Below are positions 37,206 to 48,010 of a stretch of DNA of 64,000 nt, in pieces (position 1 is the stretch's first letter; each line of letters starts with the position of its first letter). The DNA comes from Jiangella alkaliphila. GTDB taxonomy: Bacteria; Actinomycetota; Actinomycetes; Jiangellales; Jiangellaceae. The stretch lies in NCBI RefSeq assembly GCF_900105925.1, contig NZ_LT629791.1, positions 2,205,278 through 2,269,277 on the forward strand. The letters run 5' to 3'. The translations under genes were made by a program, and so were the position numbers. The notes under the pieces are model-generated. The model was not told where the DNA came from and did not search any database. It saw nothing but the letters and a program-made list of their open reading frames with translations.

Positions 37206-38075
37206 GTGAGCGCGAAGATTCTCGACGGCAAGAACACGGCGGCCACCATCCGGTCCGAGCTCACCGCCCGGGTCAAGGCCCTGGGCGAACGGGGCATGGT
37301 CCCGGGCCTGGGCACCGTCCTCGTCGGCGACGACCCCGGCAGCCACGCCTACGTCGTCGGCAAGCACCGCGACTGCGCCGAGGTCGGCATCGAGTCGCTC
37401 CAGATCGAGCTGCCCGCCACGGCCACGCAGGCCGAGGTCGAGGCGGCCATCGCCGAGATGAACGCGAACCCCGCGTGCCACGGCTTCATCGTCCAGCTGC
37501 CGCTGCCGAAGGGCCTGGACGAAGAGCGGGTGCTGTCGGCCATCGACCCCGCCAAGGACGCCGACGGCCTGCACCCGCAGAACCTCGGCAAGCTGGTGCT
37601 CATGCAGCCGGCGCCGCTGCCCTGCACGCCCCGCGGCTGCCTCGAGCTGCTGCGTCGCTACGACGTCCCGACCGACGGCGCCGAGCTGGTGGTCGTCGGG
37701 CGCGGTGTCACCGCGGGCCGTCCGATGGGCCTGCTGTTCTCCCGGCGCAGCGAGAACGCCACCGTCACGATCTGCCACACCGGTACCCGCGACCTCGCGG
37801 GCACGGTGCGGCGGGCCGACATCGTCATCGCCGCGGCCGGTGTGCCGGGGCTCGTCACCGCCGACATGATCAAGCCGGGGGCGGCCGTCCTCGACGTCGG
37901 CATCACCCGCGTCGTCGGTCCTGACGGCAAGGGCCGCTACACCGGTGACATCGCGCCCGAGGTGCGCGAGGTCGCCGGATATCTCGCCCCGATGCCCGGC
38001 GGCATCGGCCCCATGACTCGTGCAATGCTGTTGGCCAACGTCGTGGAGGCGGCCGAGTCCGCCGTCCGCGCCTAG
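37206..38075 (+). CDS. folD: Methylenetetrahydrofolate dehydrogenase / cyclohydrolase
   Basis: A 289-residue bifunctional C1 enzyme making 10-formyl-THF, which PurN and PurH use. The catalytic region is [18 protein letters not shown] (Tyr and Lys), [14 protein letters not shown] is a substrate loop, [13 protein letters not shown] follows, and [17 protein letters not shown] binds NADP. GTG at 37206. Its position near purNH suits shared one-carbon metabolism. Confidence 0.95.
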   Translation: MSAKILDGKNTAATIRSELTARVKALGERGMVPGLGTVLVGDDPGSHAYVVGKHRDCAEVGIESLQIELPATATQAEVEAAIAEMNANPACHGFIVQLPLPKGLDEERVLSAIDPAKDADGLHPQNLGKLVLMQPAPLPCTPRGCLELLRRYDVPTDGAELVVVGRGVTAGRPMGLLFSRRSENATVTICHTGTRDLAGTVRRADIVIAAAGVPGLVTADMIKPGAAVLDVGITRVVGPDGKGRYTGDIAPEVREVAGYLAPMPGGIGPMTRAMLLANVVEAAESAVRA

Positions 38076-38150
38076 GCCGGACCCACGCCCGGCGAGCGGG
38101 CCGGCGTCTCGACGCCGGTTCGTTCTTGCCCCTCGAGGAGGATCCATTTC

Positions 38151-39274
38151 ATGGCCGAGAAGTCTCCGCGCGGCCTCGCCGACGTCGTGGCCGCGTCCAC
38201 GTCGATCTCCGACATCGACGGGCGGGCGGGTCGGCTCTCCTATCGCGGCTACGACATCCACGACATCGCCGGGCGCATCTCCTTCGAGGAGTGCGTCCAT
38301 CTGCTGCAGCGGGGCACGCTGCCCACCCAGGCCGAGCTGGACGGCCTGATGGCCGAACTGGCCGACGGCCGCCGGTACGGCTCGGTCGCCACCACGCTGC
38401 TGCCGTACGTCGTCAAGAGCGGCACCCCCATGGAGGCCCTGCGCACGCTGGTGTCGTCGCTGGCCATCGACGACCCCGACGCCGCCGACGCGTCCATCGA
38501 GGCCGATCGCCGCAAGGCGACCCGGCTGGTCGCGCAGATGCCGGTGCTGGTGGCGTCGTACGAGGCGCAGCGGTCCGGCCGCGAGGTCCCCGAGGCCGAC
38601 CCCGAGCTGGGCATCGCCGGCAACTTCCTGCTGCAGATCACCGGTGAGCGGCCGGCGCCGCGGGCCGCGGAGCTGTTCGACGAGTGCCTGGTGCTGCACG
38701 CCGACCACACGATGAACGCGTCGACGTTCACCGCGCGGGTCATCGCCGCCACGCTGTCCGACATGCACTCGGCCATCACCGGCGCCATGGGCGCGCTGCG
38801 CGGCCCGCTGCACGGCGGCGCGAACGAGGCGGTCATGAAGACGCTGACGTCCATCGACGGCGAAGCCGACGCCGTCGACCAGTTCGTCCGCGACGAGCTC
38901 GCCGCCGGCCGCAAGCTCATGGGGTTCGGCCACCGGGTCTACAAGACCGAGGACCCGCGCGCCACGCACCTGCGCCGCATGAGCGAGGAGCTGGCCGAGC
39001 TCACCGGCAACGGCCGCTACTACGAGTTCTCCCGCCGCATGGAGCAGGTGGTGCTCGACGAGAAGGGCCTGTACCCGAACGTCGACTTCTTCGCCGCCAG
39101 CGTCTACCACGCGCTGGGCATCCCGACCGACCTGTTCACGCCGGTGTTCGCGATCTCGCGGATGAGCGGCTGGACGGCGCACGTCATCGAGCAGCACGAG
39201 GACAATCGACTCATCCGGCCCGACAGCGACTACACCGGGCCGCACGACCAGCAGTGGGTGGAGATCTCGAAGCG

Positions 39275-39278
<4 letters not shown>
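38151..39278 (+). CDS. Citrate synthase (type 2-like)
   Basis: A 375-residue citrate synthase condensing oxaloacetate and acetyl-CoA. It lacks the extra N-terminal part of hexameric GltA, so it is of the short CitA/2-methylcitrate-like class. Motifs include LSYRGYDIHDIA, ADHTMNASTFTARV (catalytic His), PLHGGANEAVMK (His) and GFGHRVYKTEDPRA, and an Asp is expected in the C-terminal part (YPNVDFFAASVYHALGIP). GAGGAGG precedes ATG 38151. DUF3017, mdh and icd follow. Confidence 0.9.
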
Positions 39279-40658
<1,380 letters not shown>

Positions 40659-40668
40659 TCGTCTGTTA

Positions 40669-40682
40669 TCTTGACGTCGAGA
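40669..40682. promoter_or_regulatory. Near-perfect palindrome upstream of icd
   Basis: TCTTGACGTCGAGA is symmetric at 12 of 14 positions and lies 32 bases before the icd start and 11 after the mdh stop. TTGACG within it could also serve as a -35. It may be the operator of a TCA-cycle regulator; the protein is not known to me. Confidence 0.4.
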
Positions 40683-40713
40683 CAAACATTCTCATCCAGG
40701 AGTTGCTGACACC

Positions 40714-41931
40714 ATGGCGAAGATCAAGGTAGCCGGGCCCGTCGTCGAGCTCGACGGCGACGAGATGACGCGGATCATCTGGTCGTTCATCAAAGAGCGG
40801 CTGATCCACCCGTACCTCGACATCGACCTGCGCTACTACGACCTCGGCATCGAGCACCGCGATGCCACCGACGACCAGGTGACCATCGACGCCGCCAACG
40901 CCATCAAGGAGCACGGCGTCGGCGTCAAGTGCGCCACCATCACGCCCGACGAGGCGCGGGTCGAGGAGTTCGGCCTGAAGAAGATGTGGGTCTCGCCCAA
41001 CGGCACGATCCGCAACATCCTCGGCGGCGTGGTGTTCCGCGAGCCGATCATCATCTCGAACATCCCGCGGCTGGTGCCGGGCTGGACCAAGCCGATCATC
41101 ATCGGCCGTCACGCGCACGGCGACCAGTACAAGGCGACCAACTTCAAGGTGCCCGGCGCCGGCGAGCTGACCATCACGTTCACCCCGGCCGACGGCTCCG
41201 AGCCGATCCAGCACGTGGTCGCCAACTACGGCGACGACGGCGGCGTGGCCATGGGCATGTACAACTTCAACAAGTCCATCGAGGACTTCGCCCGCGCCTC
41301 GTTCTCGTACGGCCTGCAGCGCAACTACCCGGTCTACATGTCGACGAAGAACACCATCCTCAAGGCCTACGACGGCGCCTTCAAGGACATCTTCGCCGAC
41401 GTCTTCGAGCGGGAGTTCAAGGCCGAGTTCGAGGCGGCCGGCCTGACCTACGAGCACCGGCTCATCGACGACATGGTCGCGGCCGCGCTGAAGTGGGAGG
41501 GCGGCTACGTCTGGGCCTGCAAGAACTACGACGGCGACGTCCAGTCCGACACCGTCGCGCAGGGCTTCGGCTCGCTCGGCCTGATGACGTCGGTGCTCAT
41601 GACGCCCGACGGCAAGACCGTCGAGGCCGAGGCCGCGCACGGCACCGTCACCCGGCACTACCGCCAGCACCAGGCCGGCAAGCCGACGTCGACCAACCCG
41701 ATCGCGTCCATCTACGCCTGGACCGGCGGCCTCAAGCACCGCGGCAAGCTCGACAACACTCCCGAGGTCACCGGCTTCGCCGAGACCCTCGAGGACGTCA
41801 TCATCAAGACGGTCGAGTCCGGCGTCATGACGAAGGACCTCGCGCTGCTGGTCGGCCCGGACCAGGAGTGGAAGACCACCGAGGACTTCCTCGGCGCGCT
41901 CGACGAGAACCTCGCCAAGCGGCTCGTCTGA
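40714..41931 (+). CDS. icd: NADP-dependent isocitrate dehydrogenase
   Basis: A 405-residue homodimeric IDH (eukaryote-like type II). [19 protein letters not shown] opens the family, [20 protein letters not shown] and [19 protein letters not shown] bind isocitrate, [20 protein letters not shown] gives the metal-binding Asp residues, and [16 protein letters not shown] binds NADP. ATG at 40714 follows CCAGGAG. Full length. Confidence 0.96.
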   Translation: MAKIKVAGPVVELDGDEMTRIIWSFIKERLIHPYLDIDLRYYDLGIEHRDATDDQVTIDAANAIKEHGVGVKCATITPDEARVEEFGLKKMWVSPNGTIRNILGGVVFREPIIISNIPRLVPGWTKPIIIGRHAHGDQYKATNFKVPGAGELTITFTPADGSEPIQHVVANYGDDGGVAMGMYNFNKSIEDFARASFSYGLQRNYPVYMSTKNTILKAYDGAFKDIFADVFEREFKAEFEAAGLTYEHRLIDDMVAAALKWEGGYVWACKNYDGDVQSDTVAQGFGSLGLMTSVLMTPDGKTVEAEAAHGTVTRHYRQHQAGKPTSTNPIASIYAWTGGLKHRGKLDNTPEVTGFAETLEDVIIKTVESGVMTKDLALLVGPDQEWKTTEDFLGALDENLAKRLV

Positions 41932-42033
41932 CCGGGGTTCTCGGCCCGCGACGTCGTGTGCCCGGTCGCTCCTGGGGAGTGGCCGGGCGGCGTACGCTCG
42001 GTCGGCTTCCGCCTTGGCGCGTCTGGCCATCCT

Positions 42034-42102
42034 CTTGGCAAGGCTGGTCGTCGCAGGGCCTGCGTGAAATGTCCGGCTCGTGGAGCGACCAGCCTTGCCA
42101 AG
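42034..42102. terminator. 17-bp perfect hairpin downstream of icd
   Basis: CTTGGCAAGGCTGGTCG (42034-42050) and its exact complement (42086-42102) enclose 35 bases. It starts about 100 bases after the icd stop and could end icd transcripts, though there is no T-run. The rest of 41932-42226 holds a 23-base imperfect tandem repeat at 42139-42183 and nothing else recognised. Confidence 0.45.
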
Positions 42103-42226
42103 GCGCGGAGCATCTGCGTGCGGCTGCGCGAGGCTACTGCGGAATCCTGCTAGTGAGCGACGCGGAATCTGCCTAGTCGGCGATGTGGGATCCTCTGTGG
42201 TCTGCTGTCCGGCGTACGGTGTGGCC

Positions 42227-44041
42227 GTGAGCGAAAGCGCGCATCGTCAGGTCCTTGCGGAGTTCGTCGCCTGGGCGGAGGGCAACCATCCGGGGGTCCA
42301 GGTCGAGCCTGACGTCGTCGAGACCATTCTGGAGTTCAAGGCGAGTTACTTCGACTCCACGGACCCGGCCTCATGGCGGGCCGGCGAGATGACCGAGATC
42401 CTGGTCGACATCGTCCCGCGGAAGGTGATCGCGGACCAGGAATGGACCGAGGCGCTGGTCCGCACGGTCCCGCTCTTCGTCGAGTTCCTGGCCGACCAGA
42501 AGCGGCCCTACGCCATTCGGCGGCTCAGGGCGGAGGCCGAGTCCGCGGTGTCGGCATTCGCCGCCGCGGTGAACGACCCCGAACGGTGGGGCATGGGCAA
42601 GCGGCTGCTGTCCGCCATGGGCGCGGAGGGCATACCGGACCAGGCCACACTGGACGAGCTGACTGCCGAGTTCAACGCACTGCCCTTCGAGGAGCGCGAC
42701 CGCATCCTCGGCGCGGTGCCGCCCGCCGGCCCGCCGCCGCAGCCACCGGTGCCATTGCCGGCCGTGCGGGTGGCGCCGGTCGCCGAGCTCGTCGATGCGG
42801 CTCGGTCGGCACCGCTGGTCGCCGATGTCCTATCTCTGGTGCGCTGGCTCGGCGATCGCCGGGAAGTCACGGCCACGGGTGCGCTCCGTGTCAAGGACGG
42901 CAGGCAGGCGGCCCTCGACCTCGGCTTGGTCGATCCGGCGGAGCTCGCCCGCCGCGAGCTGATGTGGCCCCTCCGCAGCAGCGCGGACCTGCGGGATCTC
43001 GACGAGTTGTGGAGTTACGCGGCCGGGTCGGGCTTCGTCCGCCTCACCGCCAGCCGGGCCTATCCGGGCGAGGCGATGGACGCCTGGCAGTCGGGCGACG
43101 GCGACGCGGTGCTCTCGGCGTGGGGCGACCTCTTCGATGCCGTCCTGGCCGCACTCGTTGAGGGCGACATGGCCGCCATGACCTATCAGGCGGACGTCCA
43201 CGCCGACCTCCCCCCGATGCTGTTCACCGCCTATGCCGACGGGGAGATCTCGCGGGAGCGCGTCGTCGAGAGCCATGCCGAGCAGATCGCCGGGCACCAG
43301 GTCTTCACTCTGCCGAGCTTCGACCCGAGAACCGAGGTGGCGGAGGCTCTCGATGGCGGGTTGAGCCGGCTGGAGCGGCTCGGAGCGGTGACGCTCGTCG
43401 GCGACGCCGTCCGATTGACGCCGCTCGGCGTGTGGAAGCTCAACACGCTGTACACCTCGTTCGGCTGGGACGCGCCGAGCGTGGGCGACCTCTCCGGCGC
43501 GGACACGATCACCAGGCTTACAGGTCTGTCGCAGCTGACCGATGACGACGCGGAGGCCGAGCTCGCGGCCTGGCTCGACGCCGCCGACCACGAGACGCTG
43601 GCCGGCGAGCTGGCCAATGCGATCAGCGAGGCGGACCCCCACATCCGGCCGGTCGTGTTCGACCTGCTCAATCGCATCGGGCCGGCAGCGCGCCCGGCCG
43701 TTGCCCGGCTGATCGACACACCATGGTGGCGCTACGCGGCGACGTGGTTCGAGCTGCGCGGTGAGTCCGGTCCCCGGCCGATGTCCGATACTGATCGCGC
43801 CTGGATGGCGGCCGAGCAGCTCGCTCCGATGATCGATGCGCTGGGCACTGAGACGGACGAGCTTCGGGAAGCCATGCCCGGGGAGATCGCCGAGGCGAAC
43901 CCAGCACCCTTCTTCGACGGGCTGTCACGTACCGACCACCCGCGAGCGGGAGACGTCCTGGAGGCGATCTCCCGCATCGTGACTGACAAGGCGGTGTCGA
44001 AGGCCGCCCGGAAGGCCGCGTTCAAGGCTCGTAGCCGTTGA
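42227..44041 (+). CDS. Hypothetical protein, 604 residues
   Basis: A soluble, mostly helical, acidic protein I cannot assign. It begins SESAHRQVLAEFVAWAEGNHPG; a Pro-rich break (PPAGPPPQPPVPLP) at about 165-178 divides an N-terminal helical domain from the rest; a winged-helix-like stretch (SRLERLGAVTLVGDAVRLTPLGVWKLN) occurs at about 377-405, and the C-terminal part resembles helical repeats (PHIRPVVFDLLNRIGPAARPAVARL). It ends in basic AARKAAFKARSR. No catalytic motif, signal peptide or membrane helix. GTG 42227 is chosen; GTG 42221 is equally possible. Convergent with the DUF4185 gene. Confidence 0.7.
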   Translation: MSESAHRQVLAEFVAWAEGNHPGVQVEPDVVETILEFKASYFDSTDPASWRAGEMTEILVDIVPRKVIADQEWTEALVRTVPLFVEFLADQKRPYAIRRLRAEAESAVSAFAAAVNDPERWGMGKRLLSAMGAEGIPDQATLDELTAEFNALPFEERDRILGAVPPAGPPPQPPVPLPAVRVAPVAELVDAARSAPLVADVLSLVRWLGDRREVTATGALRVKDGRQAALDLGLVDPAELARRELMWPLRSSADLRDLDELWSYAAGSGFVRLTASRAYPGEAMDAWQSGDGDAVLSAWGDLFDAVLAALVEGDMAAMTYQADVHADLPPMLFTAYADGEISRERVVESHAEQIAGHQVFTLPSFDPRTEVAEALDGGLSRLERLGAVTLVGDAVRLTPLGVWKLNTLYTSFGWDAPSVGDLSGADTITRLTGLSQLTDDDAEAELAAWLDAADHETLAGELANAISEADPHIRPVVFDLLNRIGPAARPAVARLIDTPWWRYAATWFELRGESGPRPMSDTDRAWMAAEQLAPMIDALGTETDELREAMPGEIAEANPAPFFDGLSRTDHPRAGDVLEAISRIVTDKAVSKAARKAAFKARSR

Positions 44042-44053
44042 GTCGCCCCGCCG

Positions 44054-45133
44054 TCACTCCCGGGTGAGCGTCGAGCGCATCAGCGTCACGTTGTACGGGC
44101 CCCACTGGGTCAGCGCGAAGTAGAGGTCCGGGCCGCTGGACCACGGGTGCAGGTACCCGCCGTACAGCGCCGGATACTCCGCGCCGTCGACGATGACCTG
44201 CTCCTCACCCCACGGCCCGGTCGGCCGTGGCGCGTCGCGCAGCACGATCTGCGCCCGCGACTCGTCGAGGTACGTCATCAGCCAGCGGCCGGTGTACTCG
44301 TTGTACTGCACGGACAGCTCGCCGATCGGCCCGTCGGCGACGGGCGCGGCGGCCGCCTCGTCGCGGGACCAACCGGCGCCGTCCCAGTACCGGTACGCGT
44401 CCTTGTCCTGCACCCGGCCGGCTGGGACGCGCGCCACGTGCGCGTCGCCCCACCGGCCGTTGGGCGTGCCGAACAGGTAGACGTGGCCGCGGTGGCGGGC
44501 GTACGCGGTCATCTGGAAACTACTGTCCCACTCAGGCGTGTTCGCCCAGACCGCGTCCGGGTCCTTCGTCCACGTCTGGCCGTCGTCGTCGGACCAGGCG
44601 ATGCCGGAGTGGTTGGTGAACCAGGTGCCGGCCGGGCCCCAGTGGTTCACCGACATGTAGTGGATGTAGCTGCGCCCGCCGACCGCGATGCCGGCCGTCG
44701 GGATCACCGTCTCTTCCACCTCGTTCTGCTTGAGGCAGTCCAGCAGCTGCCCGGCGTGGCCGGGCCGGTCCTGCACCATCGAGTCGAACGTCATGCCGTC
44801 GGCCAGGTCGCGGTCCGAGGACGTCGCCAGCACGTTGCACCGCCAGTCCGCCTCGCGCGGCCCGGCGCCGTTGCCGCCCCAGCCCTCGCCATAGGTGTCG
44901 CCGAAGGCCATCAGCACGTCGCCGGCGCCGTTGTCCCACATGATGCCGAGGTCGGTGCCGTACACCTGATAGTTCGCCGCGGTCTCGTTGATCGAGCCGG
45001 CGCCGGTCAGCCGAGCCACCGGCACGCCGCGGGTGACGGTGACGCCGTCCGACGGCGCCGGTCCACCGTCCGCGGCGAGGGCGGTCGCTAGCAGCAGACC
45101 GGCGATGGTCGCCGTCGGCAACAGGGTTCTCAT
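44054..45133 (-). CDS. Secreted DUF4185 (GH183-type) glycoside hydrolase, putative endo-D-arabinanase
   Basis: A 359-residue exported protein: MRTLLPTATIAGLLLATALA is a signal peptide without a lipobox Cys. The rest is a beta-propeller of the DUF4185 family (GTDLGIMWDNGAGDVLMAFGDTYG, DWRCNVLATSSDRDLADGM, HYMSVNHWGPAGTWFTNHSG, VYLFGTPNGRWGDAHVARV, LHPWSSGPDLYFALTQWG). DUF4185 members characterised as GH183 are endo-acting on mycobacterial D-arabinan. Asp61 and Asp79, 18 residues apart, are candidate catalytic acids. It is the last gene of a LacI-controlled operon, 24 bases after the GH172 gene. The exact polysaccharide is inferred. Confidence 0.8.
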   Translation of the reverse strand: MRTLLPTATIAGLLLATALAADGGPAPSDGVTVTRGVPVARLTGAGSINETAANYQVYGTDLGIMWDNGAGDVLMAFGDTYGEGWGGNGAGPREADWRCNVLATSSDRDLADGMTFDSMVQDRPGHAGQLLDCLKQNEVEETVIPTAGIAVGGRSYIHYMSVNHWGPAGTWFTNHSGIAWSDDDGQTWTKDPDAVWANTPEWDSSFQMTAYARHRGHVYLFGTPNGRWGDAHVARVPAGRVQDKDAYRYWDGAGWSRDEAAAAPVADGPIGELSVQYNEYTGRWLMTYLDESRAQIVLRDAPRPTGPWGEEQVIVDGAEYPALYGGYLHPWSSGPDLYFALTQWGPYNVTLMRSTLTRE

Positions 45134-45157
45134 ACGACACCTCCGGGGAGCGGATCG

Positions 45158-46213
45158 TCAGAACAGCCGTTCGTCCGGGCGCGGCAGCCGGTCGGTCACC
45201 GGCGGCAGCGGCGGGACCTGTGCGTGCGGCTCGGTCTGGTACCAGTACGCCGTGCTCGACCAGTCGTCCGAGCGATGATTGTTGTGCCCGTGCTCGATGG
45301 TCACCTTGATCGACCGCTGGAACCGGACCGGGTCCTCGATGTGGTAGCGATACAGCGAGATCTTCCCGGACCAGTTCTGCCCGCCCGGCAGCACGATGCC
45401 GTGGTAGGGCGCGTTGTACTCCTCGGCCGGGCACCAGGCGGTGTTGAAGTAGTCCTCGGTGCCGGTGCCGTGCAACGACGGCGGGAACGGCTCGCCGTCG
45501 ACGAAGATCATGTCGTCGCCCTCGCCGTACCAGTTGAACTGCGCGGGCCCGACCTGGCGCAGGTTCTCGATGTCGACATGGCAGCCGACGTAGTGGCCCT
45601 CGCCCACGGCGTCGAGCAGCACGTAGTTGCCGGCGCCGTCGGTGTTGGCGCCGCCGAACTGGAACTCGCTGTTCGTCAGCCCGGACTCGTCGGCCAGTCC
45701 GTCGGTCGGGTTCTGCCGCTGCCATCGGGCGTGGAACCGGCCGGCCCGCGGGTCCGGGGCGCCGGTGAGGTCGTAGTCGACGTAGTAGTAGAAGACGACG
45801 TCGGTGGCGCACTCGTTGGCCACCTCGATGCGGGCGGAGTCGAACGGCATCGGGAACCAGCAGTTGAACGCCTTGCCGTCCTGCGGGCTCATCTGCAGTG
45901 GCATGGACACGAAGTTGCGGTGCTGTGCGTGCCCGAGCCCGAAGAAGTCGCCCACCGGCGCCTCGACGCACGGGCTGTCGGCGCCGTCCCAGTACATCCG
46001 CAGCACGATCTTGCGCAGGTAGTGCTCGTCGTCGCAGGCGATCGTCACCCAGATGTGCCGCACCACGCCCGGTTCGTCGATGGCCGCGAGCTGCGCCGTG
46101 TCGCCAGGCGCGATGGTCAGGCGGTCGTCGTTGCCGCCGGTCCGGTCCCAGCTGGAGGCGCGGGCGCTCCTGGTCCCGGTCAGCTGCGGCAGGTTCGACA
46201 GGGGTCCGGTCAT
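45158..46213 (-). CDS. DUF2961 / GH172 family furanosidase, probably cytoplasmic
   Basis: A 351-residue enzyme of DUF2961, now GH172, whose known members cleave alpha-D-fructofuranosyl or alpha-D-arabinofuranosyl bonds from chain ends. Two jelly-roll-like halves are seen; FNWYGEGDDMIFVDGE (Glu231) and LHGTGTEDYFNTAW (Glu253) are strongly conserved-looking and carry the probable catalytic acids. IWVTIACDDEHYLRKIVLRMYWDG and APVGDFFGLGH are family blocks. No signal peptide, so it should act on imported oligosaccharides. GAGGAG precedes ATG 46213; the permease stop lies 15 bases upstream. Confidence 0.87.
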   Translation of the reverse strand: MTGPLSNLPQLTGTRSARASSWDRTGGNDDRLTIAPGDTAQLAAIDEPGVVRHIWVTIACDDEHYLRKIVLRMYWDGADSPCVEAPVGDFFGLGHAQHRNFVSMPLQMSPQDGKAFNCWFPMPFDSARIEVANECATDVVFYYYVDYDLTGAPDPRAGRFHARWQRQNPTDGLADESGLTNSEFQFGGANTDGAGNYVLLDAVGEGHYVGCHVDIENLRQVGPAQFNWYGEGDDMIFVDGEPFPPSLHGTGTEDYFNTAWCPAEEYNAPYHGIVLPGGQNWSGKISLYRYHIEDPVRFQRSIKVTIEHGHNNHRSDDWSSTAYWYQTEPHAQVPPLPPVTDRLPRPDERLF

Positions 46214-46227
46214 CGGCGATCTGCTCC

Positions 46228-47115
46228 TCAGCCCTTGAGGCCGGTCAGTTTGATGCCCTCCACGAGCCGGCGCTGGAGGACGAAGAACAGGATGAGCGTC
46301 GGCAGCGCCGCCAGCGTCGAGGCGGCCATGATCAGGTGGTACTGGGTGCCGTGCTGGCCGGTGAACTGCTGCATGCCCAGCTGCACCACCCACAGGTCCT
46401 GCGACTGCGTGACGATGAGCGGCCACAGGAAATTGTTCCAGTTGGCCAGGAAGAAGAAGATGCCCAGCGCCGCCAGGATCGGCCGCGACAACGGCAGCAC
46501 GATGTGCCAGTACACCTTGACCAGGCCGGCGCCGTCGACGATCGCCGCCTCCTCGAGCTCCCGAGGTAGCGACAGGTAGAACTGCCGCAGCAGGAAGATG
46601 CCGAACGCGTGCGGGATCATCGGGATGATCAGGCCCTGGTAGGTGTCTACCCAGCCCAGCCAGTCGACGATGATGAACAGCGGGATCACGATGACGGTGA
46701 ACGGCACCATCAGCGTCGACAGGATGGCCAGGAAGATCGCGTTGCGGCCGGGGAAGCGCAGCCGGGCCAGCGAGTACGCCGCCATCGAGTGGAACAGCAA
46801 CGACACCGCCGTGACGACGGTCGCGACGAACAGCGAGTTCAGCAGGTACCGCGCGAACGGCACCTGCTCGAACACGTCGATGTAGTTCTGGAAATGCAGC
46901 TCGCGCGGCAGCACCGTCGGCGGGTTGGCCAGCACCTCGGAGCCGTCCTTGAGCGAGCTGGACAGCATCCACAGCAGTGGCCCGGCCAATACGACGAACG
47001 CCAGGATCGCCAGCGTGTACAGCACCAGCCGGTCGGCCAGCCGGCGCCGGCGACGGGGGACCGGCGGGCGGGCGGTGAGCTCCCGGACCGGCGCGGCCTC
47101 AGTCGTATGACTCAT
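46228..47115 (-). CDS. Carbohydrate ABC transporter permease (MalG type)
   Basis: A 295-residue inner-membrane permease with six predicted helices; the first is LVLYTLAILAFVVLAGPLLWML after a basic N-terminus. The EAA loop is ELEEAAIVDGAGLVKVYWHIVLPLSRP, which contacts the ATPase. It pairs with the permease at 47099, with a 17-base overlap. No ATPase gene is in the operon, so a shared MsiK-type ATPase is expected, as usual for actinobacterial sugar importers. Confidence 0.92.
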   Translation of the reverse strand: MSHTTEAAPVRELTARPPVPRRRRRLADRLVLYTLAILAFVVLAGPLLWMLSSSLKDGSEVLANPPTVLPRELHFQNYIDVFEQVPFARYLLNSLFVATVVTAVSLLFHSMAAYSLARLRFPGRNAIFLAILSTLMVPFTVIVIPLFIIVDWLGWVDTYQGLIIPMIPHAFGIFLLRQFYLSLPRELEEAAIVDGAGLVKVYWHIVLPLSRPILAALGIFFFLANWNNFLWPLIVTQSQDLWVVQLGMQQFTGQHGTQYHLIMAASTLAALPTLILFFVLQRRLVEGIKLTGLKG

Positions 47116-48010
47116 GGCGGAAGATCCGTAGCTGGAGGAGGGAGAAGACCAGGATGATCACGAACAGCGCCACCGACAGCGCCGACGCATAGCCCAGCTG
47201 CAGGAACTGGAAGGCGGTCTCGTAGATGTAGACGACGGTGGTGCGAGTCGCGCCGGCCGGGCCGCCCTGCGTCAGCACATAGATCGGGTCGAACAGCTGC
47301 AGCGCGCTGATGAACGTGATGAGCAGGACGAACACGCTGGTGGGGCGCAGCAGCGGCAGCGTGATGCCGCGGAAGCGCCGCCACGCGCCGGCGCCGTCGA
47401 CCACCGCCGCCTCGTAGTAGACCTTCGGGATGTCCTGCAGCCCGGTCAGGAAGATGATCATGCTGTAGCCGACGCCTTGCCAGAGCGTCACCAGGATCAC
47501 CGACACCAGCGCCAGCCGGGTCGAGCCGAGCCACGGCTGCGGGTCGATGCCGAAGAGCCCGATGATCGCGTTCAGCACGCCGCCGGGGTCCTGCAGCATG
47601 AACCCCCAGATGACCGAGGCCACCACCAGCGACACCATGAACGGCGCGAAGTAGGCCGACCGGAAGAACCCGCTCAGTGCCAGGCCGCGGTTGACCAGCA
47701 GCGCCAGCGCAAGAGACAGCACGAACAACAGCGGCACGAACGTGACCGTGTAGACGGCGGTGATCCTGAGCGAGTCGCGGAACGCCTGGTCCTGCAGCAG
47801 CGTCTCGTAGTTGGCCGTTCCGGACCACTCCCGCGCCCCGATGCCGGTCCAGTCGTGGAACGAGATGTAGAACGCGCCCAGGATCGGCAGCGCCACGAAC
47901 ACCGCCAGGCCCAGCAGGTCCGGCAGCAAGAACGCGTACCCGACCAGCCGCTGCTCGCCGCGCCGGGTTCGCCACCAGCGCGGCGGCGCGGTGTCGACGG
48001 CGCTGCTCAC
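47099..48010 (-). CDS. Carbohydrate ABC transporter permease (MalF type)
   Basis: A 303-residue permease with about six helices (LVGYAFLLPDLLGLAVFVALPILGAFY first). The EAA loop is YYEAAVVDGAGAWRRFRGITLPLLRP. LFDPIYVLTQGGPAGATRT is the family's periplasmic loop motif. GTG at 48010 overlaps the stop of the binding-protein gene (GTGA). Confidence 0.92.
   Translation of the reverse strand: MSSAVDTAPPRWWRTRRGEQRLVGYAFLLPDLLGLAVFVALPILGAFYISFHDWTGIGAREWSGTANYETLLQDQAFRDSLRITAVYTVTFVPLLFVLSLALALLVNRGLALSGFFRSAYFAPFMVSLVVASVIWGFMLQDPGGVLNAIIGLFGIDPQPWLGSTRLALVSVILVTLWQGVGYSMIIFLTGLQDIPKVYYEAAVVDGAGAWRRFRGITLPLLRPTSVFVLLITFISALQLFDPIYVLTQGGPAGATRTTVVYIYETAFQFLQLGYASALSVALFVIILVFSLLQLRIFRHESYD

Noticed and set aside
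41932-42226. tRNA or small RNA gene downstream of icd
   Set aside because: Only a hairpin and a short tandem repeat were seen; no cloverleaf or CCA-type end could be built.
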